DNA of 64,000 bases from Longispora sp047121295 (lineage in GTDB: Bacteria; Actinomycetota; Actinomycetes; Mycobacteriales; Micromonosporaceae): NCBI RefSeq assembly GCF_047121295.1, contig NZ_CP139447.1:1736001-1800000 (forward strand), read 5' to 3'. Positions 58,690 to 64,000 of this stretch are shown here, piece by piece. A program made the position numbers and the translations under genes. The notes beneath the pieces are model-generated. The model searched no databases and was not told the DNA's origin. It worked only from the letters and a program-made list of their open reading frames with translations. Position 1 is the first letter of the stretch. Every line of letters begins with the position of its first letter.

Positions 58690-60756
58690 TCAGCGGCGGT
58701 CCGGGAACTCCGTGCCGACCAGCCGGAGCAGCGGCGCCGCCTTCACGGCCGTCTCCTCGAACTCCTCCTCCGGGTCCGACAGGGCGACGATCGCGCCGCC
58801 CACCCCGTACCGGGTCCGGTCGCCGCGCACCACGGCCGTCCGGATCGCGATGCTCAGGTCCGCCGCCCCCGACAGCGACAGGTAGCCGATGGCCCCCGCG
58901 TACACCCCGCGCGGGCCGCCCTCGAGGGCGTCGATGATCCGCATCGTCCGCTCCTTGGGCGCGCCGGTCATCGAGCCGCCGGGGAACGCGGCCCGCACAC
59001 AGTCGACGACGGAGGAGGAATCACGGCGCCGCGCGGTGATCGTGCTGACCAGCTGGTGCACGGTCGCGTAGCTCTCCACGTCGAACAGTTTCGGCACCGC
59101 GACCGAGCCGATGACGGCGCTGCGGCCGAGGTCGTTGCGGACCAGGTCGACGATCATCAGGTTCTCGGAGCGGTCCTTCTCGCTGGTGGCGAGGTCCTTG
59201 CGCAGCAGCTCGTCCTCCTCGGGGGTCTCGCCCCGGGGCCGGGTGCCCTTGATCGGCCGGGACTCCAGCGTGCCGTCGGCCCCGATCCGGAGGAACCGCT
59301 CCGGGGACGTGCTCAGCACGGACGTGTCGCCGAAGTCGAGGAGCGCGCCGAACGGGGCCGGGCTGAACCTGCGCATCAGCCGGTAGCCGAGCCACGGGTC
59401 GACGGGCACCCGGGCCTCGATCATCGTGGTCAGGCAGACCTCGTAGGTCTCGCCCGCGGCGATGTCGGCCTGGCAGCTGGCGATCAGGTCCAGGTACTCG
59501 CCCCGGTTGTGCCGGGGGTAGACGAGCTGCGGGAACGGCGGGTCGGGGGTCAGCGGGTGCCAGCCGGCGATGGCCCCGAGGCGCGCGGCAGTCGACCGCA
59601 GCCAGTCGCGGGCCGGGGCCTCGTCGCCGTCGGCGAGGGCCAGCAGGTAGGTGACCTGCTCGACGTGGTCGAACACCAGCGCCCGGTCCGCGAACACCAT
59701 CGCGGCGTCGGGCTCCTCCGAGCGGTGCGCGCGCTCGCCGCCGGACTGGGCCTTCAGCTCGTAGCCGAGGTATCCGACCCAGCCGAGCGCGAAGTCGAAC
59801 GGCAGCGCCGGCACCTCGACGGCCAGCCCCGCGAGGTCCCGGTCGAGCCAGTCCCAGAATGCGACCCCCTCTTTCCGGGTACCCCCGGAGCCCGTCACCG
59901 TCACCGTTGTGTCCCACACGTCGGCCGTCACGACCCGGGCGAGCGGCCCGGTGGCGTCGCCCATCACGGAGAACCGGCCGGTGCCCTCGCCGGGCCGGCT
60001 GGCGTCCAGCCAGAAGGAGTGCCCGGTGGCCCGGAACAGCTGGTCGTACACGACCTCGTCGTTCCACCGGGTCGGCAGCTTCTCGACCAGGACCGTCAGC
60101 TTCCGGTCCGGCGCGGGGCGGGGCGGCCGGGGCCGGTCGCGCCGGGCGGCCCGGCCCGGCGCGACGTCGTGGGCGCGCTGCCACTCGGCCGTCAGCCGGG
60201 TGAAGTTCGCCAGCAGCTGGTGGCCGTGCGCCGTGCAGATCGACTCGGGGTGGAACTGCACGCCCCACTGGGGGCGGGTCCGGTGCCGCAGGCCCATCAG
60301 TACCCCGTCATGGGTGTGCGCCGTGGCCACCAACGACGCCGGAAGGTCGGTGACCGCCAGGGAGTGGTAGCGGACGGCCTCGAACGGGTTGGGCAGGCCG
60401 GCGAACAGGCCCGCGCCGTCGTGCAGCACCTCTGACACCCGGCCGTGCCGGGGCTCGGGGGCCCGGTCGACGCGGCCGCCGGCCAGGTGCGCGATGGCCT
60501 GGTGGCCGAGGCACACGCCGAGCAGCGGGATCGCGGCGTCGGCGACGAGCGCGCGGGACAGGCCGAGGTCCCCGGCGCGGCGCGGGGTGCCCGGCCCGGG
60601 GGAGATCACCACGTTGTCGAACCCGCCGAGCCGATCGGGCGTCCAGTGTGGATCGTCGTTGCGGACGACCGCCGGCTCGTGGCCGGTCACCTCCGCCAGG
60701 TAGTGGAAGAGGTTGTAGGTGAACGAGTCGTGGTTGTCGACCAGCAGGGTGCGCAT
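58690..60756 (-). CDS. pabAB: Aminodeoxychorismate synthase, fused PabA-PabB
   Basis: 688 residues. Residues 1-195: glutamine amidotransferase with LLVDNHDSFTYNL, catalytic Cys in LLGVCLGHQAIAHL and FHPESICTAHG. After an Arg/Pro-rich linker, residues about 215-688: PabB with ESRPIKGTRPRG (the Lys of ADC synthases; anthranilate synthases have Ala), SPERFLRI and GGSMTGAPKERTMRIIDALE, shown in parts. It makes 4-amino-4-deoxychorismate from chorismate and glutamine. Fused PabAB is common in antibiotic clusters. It is divergent from a ligase/ACP/ketosynthase run, so the product may feed a p-aminobenzoate-type starter. CAGGAGGACC precedes the ATG. Confidence 0.92.
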   Translation of the reverse strand: MRTLLVDNHDSFTYNLFHYLAEVTGHEPAVVRNDDPHWTPDRLGGFDNVVISPGPGTPRRAGDLGLSRALVADAAIPLLGVCLGHQAIAHLAGGRVDRAPEPRHGRVSEVLHDGAGLFAGLPNPFEAVRYHSLAVTDLPASLVATAHTHDGVLMGLRHRTRPQWGVQFHPESICTAHGHQLLANFTRLTAEWQRAHDVAPGRAARRDRPRPPRPAPDRKLTVLVEKLPTRWNDEVVYDQLFRATGHSFWLDASRPGEGTGRFSVMGDATGPLARVVTADVWDTTVTVTGSGGTRKEGVAFWDWLDRDLAGLAVEVPALPFDFALGWVGYLGYELKAQSGGERAHRSEEPDAAMVFADRALVFDHVEQVTYLLALADGDEAPARDWLRSTAARLGAIAGWHPLTPDPPFPQLVYPRHNRGEYLDLIASCQADIAAGETYEVCLTTMIEARVPVDPWLGYRLMRRFSPAPFGALLDFGDTSVLSTSPERFLRIGADGTLESRPIKGTRPRGETPEEDELLRKDLATSEKDRSENLMIVDLVRNDLGRSAVIGSVAVPKLFDVESYATVHQLVSTITARRRDSSSVVDCVRAAFPGGSMTGAPKERTMRIIDALEGGPRGVYAGAIGYLSLSGAADLSIAIRTAVVRGDRTRYGVGGAIVALSDPEEEFEETAVKAAPLLRLVGTEFPDRR

Positions 60757-61064
60757 CGGTCCTCCTGGAGGCGGGATCGGGCGACGGTGACGACTATATG
60801 CGCACGGCCCTGAAGAATGCTCTATCGCGAAAGGGCACGAGAGAACTCTGAATTGCATGTAATCCCGTTCCCATATAGGGAAGCTATATTCTCACCATCG
60901 CGCAAATAGGCCTCTGAGCTGGGAAAATGCCGGTTAGTAATGGGGCGGTATTACTGTGATGCGGATCACTTTCATGCTGCCTCATTGTCACTTGTGGAGG
61001 CCGGGGGAAGCTAATAACTTTCAGGGCCAGTAGCGCGCGCTCCCTATTTCGGAGGCGAGATTCC
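60757..61064. promoter_or_regulatory. AT-rich divergent promoter region of the biosynthetic cluster
   Basis: 308 bp without a gene and much richer in A/T than the rest of the window. For the ligase: CACTTG (60989-60994), 17 bases, TAATAA (61012-61017), then GGAGG 9 bases before the ATG. The -35 lies in the last of three heptamers spaced 11 bases apart (TCACTTT 60966, CTGCCTC 60977, TCACTTG 60988), a SARP-like layout. For pabAB: TATAGT on the minus strand (60796-60801). CCATATAGGGAAGCTATATT near 60872 is a further dyad-like stretch. Confidence 0.5.
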
Positions 61065-62420
61065 ATGACTCCCGACTGGATCGACCGTGTCCTCCTCGCC
61101 GGCCCCGGGGACGAGGTGTGCCTGTCGTTCGCCGGCCCCGTCCGGCGGTCGGCGCTGCGGTCCGCCGTCGCCGACCGGCACGCCGCACTCGCCGACGCGG
61201 GCCTGCGCCCCGGCGGCACGGTCGCGCTCCGGCTGCCGCCCTCGCCCGCCTTCGTGGAGTGTCTGCTGGCGGCCTGGCGGCTCGGCGCGCGGGTGCTGCT
61301 CCTCGACCACCGGCTCACCCCGCACGAGGTCTCCGGCGCGCTCGCCCGGCTGGAGCCGCAGCTGCTCATCGAGCCGGACGTCGAGCCGGAGGGCGCGCTG
61401 CGCGGCTTCCACGACGTCACCCCGGTGATCAGCGCCCGCGCGGGCCGGCCCGCCGGGTCGGAGCACGCGCTCGTGCAGCTCAGCTCCGGGTCGACCGGCC
61501 CGTCCAAGGTGATCGGCCGGACCGCCGCCGAGCTGGTCGCCGAGATCGCCCGGTACGCCGCGATCGACGGGATGCCCGGGCGCGGCGAGCGGATCGTGGT
61601 GCTCAACTCGCTCGCGCACACGTTCGGGCTGGTCGGGGCGCTGCTGCACGGCCTGCACGTCGGCGCGCGGGTGGCGGTGCCCGCCCGGATGACAGTGGAC
61701 GGCATCCTCGACACCCTGGCCGAGGGGGCTGACCCGACAACGCTGTTCTGTGTGCCCTTCCACCTCGAACTCCTCGCCCGGGTCCCCGCGCCGCCCGCCC
61801 TGCCGCTGGTGCGGGCGGTCACTGGCGGGGAGCTGCTCCGGCCGGGGCTGGCCGAGGCGTTCACGGCGGCGTACGGCGTGCCGCTCGGCGGCTGCTACGG
61901 CATGACCGAGCTGGGCGTGATCGCGATGGACACCTCCGGCACCGGCCGGCCCTCGGTCGGGCCGCCGGCCCCGGGCGTCGAGGTCCGGGTGGTCGACGGG
62001 GAGCTGCTGGTCCGGTCGCCCGCGAGCCCCTACCTGGGCCCCGCCGACCCGACCCGGTGGGCCGACGGCTGGCTGCGGACCCGCGACGCCGCGACGTTCG
62101 AGGACGGCCGGGTCACGATCCTCGGCCGGCTCGACTCGCAGGTGTCCGTCGGCGGGCTGAAGGTCGACCTGTCCGAGGTCGAGCACACCGTGGCCGGGCT
62201 GCCGGGCGTCACCGAGGCGGTCGTCGTGCACGACCGGGGCATCGAGGCGTTCGTGGCCCTGGCCGGCGGGGTGCCGGCCGCCGACGTCGAACGCGACCTC
62301 GCGGGGCTGCTGGCCCCGTTCAAGCGGCCCCGGCGGGTGCACGTGGTGGCCGCGCTGCCCCGGACGTCCAGCGGCAAGCGCAGCCGGGACCTGGCCCTCC
62401 TGCGGGCGGCGGTCCGGTGA
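61065..62420 (+). CDS. AMP-dependent acyl-CoA/ACP ligase
   Basis: 451 residues, a compact ANL enzyme. P-loop VQLSSGSTGPSKVIGR, A5 region GGCYGMTELGV, A7 DGWLRTRDAATFEDG, hinge ILGRLDSQVSVGGLKVDL, A10 Lys in PRTSSGKRSRD. It activates a carboxylic acid as the adenylate and passes it to CoA or to a carrier protein; two ACP genes follow at once. With PabAB divergent, p-aminobenzoate or a related aryl acid is an attractive substrate, but fatty acids cannot be excluded. GGAGG precedes the ATG. Confidence 0.88.
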   Translation: MTPDWIDRVLLAGPGDEVCLSFAGPVRRSALRSAVADRHAALADAGLRPGGTVALRLPPSPAFVECLLAAWRLGARVLLLDHRLTPHEVSGALARLEPQLLIEPDVEPEGALRGFHDVTPVISARAGRPAGSEHALVQLSSGSTGPSKVIGRTAAELVAEIARYAAIDGMPGRGERIVVLNSLAHTFGLVGALLHGLHVGARVAVPARMTVDGILDTLAEGADPTTLFCVPFHLELLARVPAPPALPLVRAVTGGELLRPGLAEAFTAAYGVPLGGCYGMTELGVIAMDTSGTGRPSVGPPAPGVEVRVVDGELLVRSPASPYLGPADPTRWADGWLRTRDAATFEDGRVTILGRLDSQVSVGGLKVDLSEVEHTVAGLPGVTEAVVVHDRGIEAFVALAGGVPAADVERDLAGLLAPFKRPRRVHVVAALPRTSSGKRSRDLALLRAAVR

Positions 62421-62547
62421 CCGGTTCCGCCGCCGACCCGACCCGCGCCTTCCCTGCCGGGACGACCCGTGCCCTCCCGATCCGGCCTTTCCGGCCGGGC
62501 CCGACCGACCCGCGCCTCCCGGCCGGGCCGAACCGAAGGAGTCACCG

Positions 62548-62820
62548 ATGATCGACGAACTGCGCGCGTTCTCCCTGAACGCGATGACGATGATGAACTA
62601 CGACGTCAGCGACGTCACCGACGACACCCCGCTCGGCCCGGCCGGCATCGACCTGGAGTCCCTGGGGATCGCGGAGCTCGGCCTGCGGCTCCAGGACCAG
62701 TACGGCGTGGTGCTCGCCGACGAGGAGCTGGAGAAGATGGCGTACCTGACCTTCGGCGACTTCCTCGCCGACGTCGCCGTCCGGGTCGAGCTGGTCCGCG
62801 CGGGCGGTCAGGCGGCATGA
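62548..62820 (+). CDS. Acyl carrier protein 1
   Basis: 90 residues. The phosphopantetheine Ser is in GIDLESLGIAELG, an ESL variant of the usual DSL. Helices before and after fit a carrier protein (LRAFSLNAMTMMNYDVSDV; DQYGVVLADEELEKMAYL). GAAGGAG precedes the ATG. It sits directly after the ligase (127-bp gap of degenerate GACCCGCGCC / GGCCGGGCC repeats), which may load it. Confidence 0.85.
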   Translation: MIDELRAFSLNAMTMMNYDVSDVTDDTPLGPAGIDLESLGIAELGLRLQDQYGVVLADEELEKMAYLTFGDFLADVAVRVELVRAGGQAA

Positions 62821-62896
62821 GCGAGCGTCAGCGAGCGGATCAGGGGCTCAGCGCGCGTGTGCCTCACGCGGCCGGCGAGCGCAGCGAGGTGGTCGC
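62820..62896 (+). repeat. GAGCG-rich spacer between the two ACP genes
   Basis: GAGCGAGCGTCAGCGAGCGG and later GGCGAGCGCAGCGAGG: the pentamer GAGCG or its variant recurs five times in 70 bases. Similar GAGCGAGCG strings are scattered in intergenic DNA of some actinomycetes. No gene in this gap. Confidence 0.4.
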
Positions 62897-63154
62897 GTGA
62901 GTCTGGACCGCGACGCCGTCCTGGCCATGCTCGCCAGCTACGGGGAACGGCCCCTCGACACCGTGGACGAGCGGATCGACTCCCTCGACCTGGCGTGGCT
63001 GCTGTACGAGATCGAGCGCCGGTTCGCGGTTCCGGTCCGGCTGGGCGACGCCGACCTGGCCCGGATCGCGACGGTGGACGACGCGGTGGCGGTCCTCGGC
63101 CCGGCGCTCGGCCCGGTGCTCGACGGGGCGGCGGGCACGGTGCCCCGTGGCTGA
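62897..63154 (+). CDS. Acyl carrier protein 2
   Basis: 85 residues, GTG start. Carrier motif ERIDSLDLAWLLYEIERRF has the DSL serine. It differs strongly from ACP 1, so the two probably carry different intermediates (starter versus chain). Its C-terminal tail AAGTVPRG overlaps the ketosynthase start by 8 bp. Confidence 0.82.
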   Translation: MSLDRDAVLAMLASYGERPLDTVDERIDSLDLAWLLYEIERRFAVPVRLGDADLARIATVDDAVAVLGPALGPVLDGAAGTVPRG

Positions 63155-64000
63155 CCGGGGATCGGCCCCGCCAGGCCCGGGCGGAGAGACCCTGCCCGGC
63201 CGGGGCGCGCTGCTGCCCGGCCCGGGCGGAGAAGCCACGCCCGGCCGGGGCCGCGAGGCCATGGGCCGCCAGGCCGTGGGCCGGCCGGTCCGGGACCGCG
63301 CGGCTCCGGGCCGGGCGGTCGGGATCACCGGGCTCGCCGTCGCCTCCGCCTTCGGGCGCGGGATGGCCGCGCTGGAGGCCGGGGTGTTCGCCGGGGTGCC
63401 GGCGTTCGCGCCGGTCACCCGGTTCGGCGTGGGGAAGTACCGGATCGGGGTGGCCGCCGAGCTGCCCGGGGCCGGCTCCCTGCTGGACGAGCTGGTCGCG
63501 GTCACCGAGGAGGCGTGCGCGGCGGCCGAGGTGCGCCGGGCCGAGGCGGGTCGGGCCGGGGTCGGCCGGGGCGGGACCCCGCTGCTCGTCGGCCTGCACC
63601 GCGAGCCCGGCCTGGCCCGGCTGCCCCGCTGGGGGCGGCAGCCGGCCGACAGTTCCGCCGGGTTGGCCGTGGCGCTCGCGGAGAAGTGCGGGCTGGCGGG
63701 GGCGCCGAGGGCGTACACGACGGCGTGCGTGTCGGCGAGCACCGCCCTGATCGACGCGGCCTCGATGATCGTGACCGGCCGGGCCGACCGGGTCGTGGTG
63801 GCCGCCGGTTCGCTGGTCACCGAGGACGACTTCGCGATGTTCGACGCCGGTCGGGCGCTCGCCGCCGACGGGGTGGTCCGGCCGTTCAGCGCCGGCCGCA
63901 AGGGGCTGCTGCTCGGCGACGGTGTCGCGGCGGCCGTCCTGGAGGCCGACCCGGACCGTCCACTCGCGACGCTCGCGGGCTGGGGCCGGGCCGGCGACGG
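63147..64000 (+). CDS. Beta-ketoacyl synthase, cut by the right window edge
   Basis: About 284 residues visible. After a Gly/Pro/Arg-rich N-terminal extension of about 57 residues (VADRGSAPPGPGGETLPGRG, with a 45-bp imperfect tandem duplication) the ketosynthase fold begins at VGITGLAVASAFGRGMAAL. The active-site Cys is in AYTTACVSASTALIDAA and the next fold part is FDAGRALAADGVVRPFSAGR. The His residues lie beyond the edge. FabF/type II PKS-like, probably paired with a second KS or chain-length factor further right. GTG overlaps ACP 2 by 8 bp. Confidence 0.85.
   Translation, partial: MADRGSAPPGPGGETLPGRGALLPGPGGEATPGRGREAMGRQAVGRPVRDRAAPGRAVGITGLAVASAFGRGMAALEAGVFAGVPAFAPVTRFGVGKYRIGVAAELPGAGSLLDELVAVTEEACAAAEVRRAEAGRAGVGRGGTPLLVGLHREPGLARLPRWGRQPADSSAGLAVALAEKCGLAGAPRAYTTACVSASTALIDAASMIVTGRADRVVVAAGSLVTEDDFAMFDAGRALAADGVVRPFSAGRKGLLLGDGVAAAVLEADPDRPLATLAGWGRAGD

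Overview
The window is a GC-rich stretch from an actinomycete chromosome. Almost every codon ends in G or C, GTG starts and GTGA/ATGA stop-start overlaps are common, and an S-(hydroxymethyl)mycothiol dehydrogenase gene (21078-22160) ties it to mycothiol-producing Actinomycetota. A Micromonosporaceae-like soil actinomycete is a reasonable guess, but the genus cannot be fixed from this sequence. I see no tRNA, rRNA, CRISPR, integrase or transposase.

Layout. (1) 1-7506: a sugar-type binding lipoprotein faces a catabolic-looking operon of divergent glycine-decarboxylase halves (GcvPA/GcvPB-like), an ATP-NAD-kinase-like protein interrupted by a 28-copy 18-bp minisatellite, an SDR dehydrogenase and a GntR regulator. 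(2) 7948-8901: adenosine deaminase. (3) 9041-16852: a sulfonate/organosulfur module with two cysteine-containing leader peptides, a ROK regulator, a frameshifted binding protein, a TauD-type dioxygenase, SsuC/SsuB, an LLM flavin monooxygenase and an aldo/keto reductase. (4) 16991-22160: GNAT, a three-gene module around a STAND-type ATPase, and mscR. (5) 22322-31994, minus strand: a nitrate-assimilation operon (narK, nasC, nasB, nirB, nirD, a small gene, HemD-OmpR fusion) followed by a lipoprotein and a small membrane protein. (6) 32211-38450: OLD-family ATPase, citrate synthase, nuclease, LysR pair and a secreted trypsin-like protease. (7) 38569-48016: a TetR regulator with a KstR2-like operator facing a nine-gene, tightly overlapping acyl-CoA operon that holds separate kinase (APH), acyl-CoA dehydrogenase and HAD genes, the three domains fused in animal ACAD10. 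(8) 48291-58541: chitinase, SMR transporter, azoreductase/TetR pair, a variant methionyl-tRNA synthetase with an attenuator-like leader, MarR, DsbA-like, metallo-beta-lactamase-like, RNase HI and a DnaQ-like exonuclease. (9) 58690-64000: the start of a natural-product cluster: fused aminodeoxychorismate synthase facing an adenylating ligase, two acyl carrier proteins and a ketosynthase that runs off the right edge.

Points most worth a second look: the divergent GcvP pair that lacks gcvT and gcvH and comes with a repeat-bearing NAD kinase; a family of at least four intergenic elements (core GTTACGGYG-N8-CCCGG) sitting just after stop codons; one of these lying inside a 176-bp insertion flanked by 16-bp direct repeats in the acyl-CoA operon; the leaderless cysteine leader peptides; and the ACAD10-like split operon. 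Several intergenic regions hold long perfect hairpins, which are listed individually.
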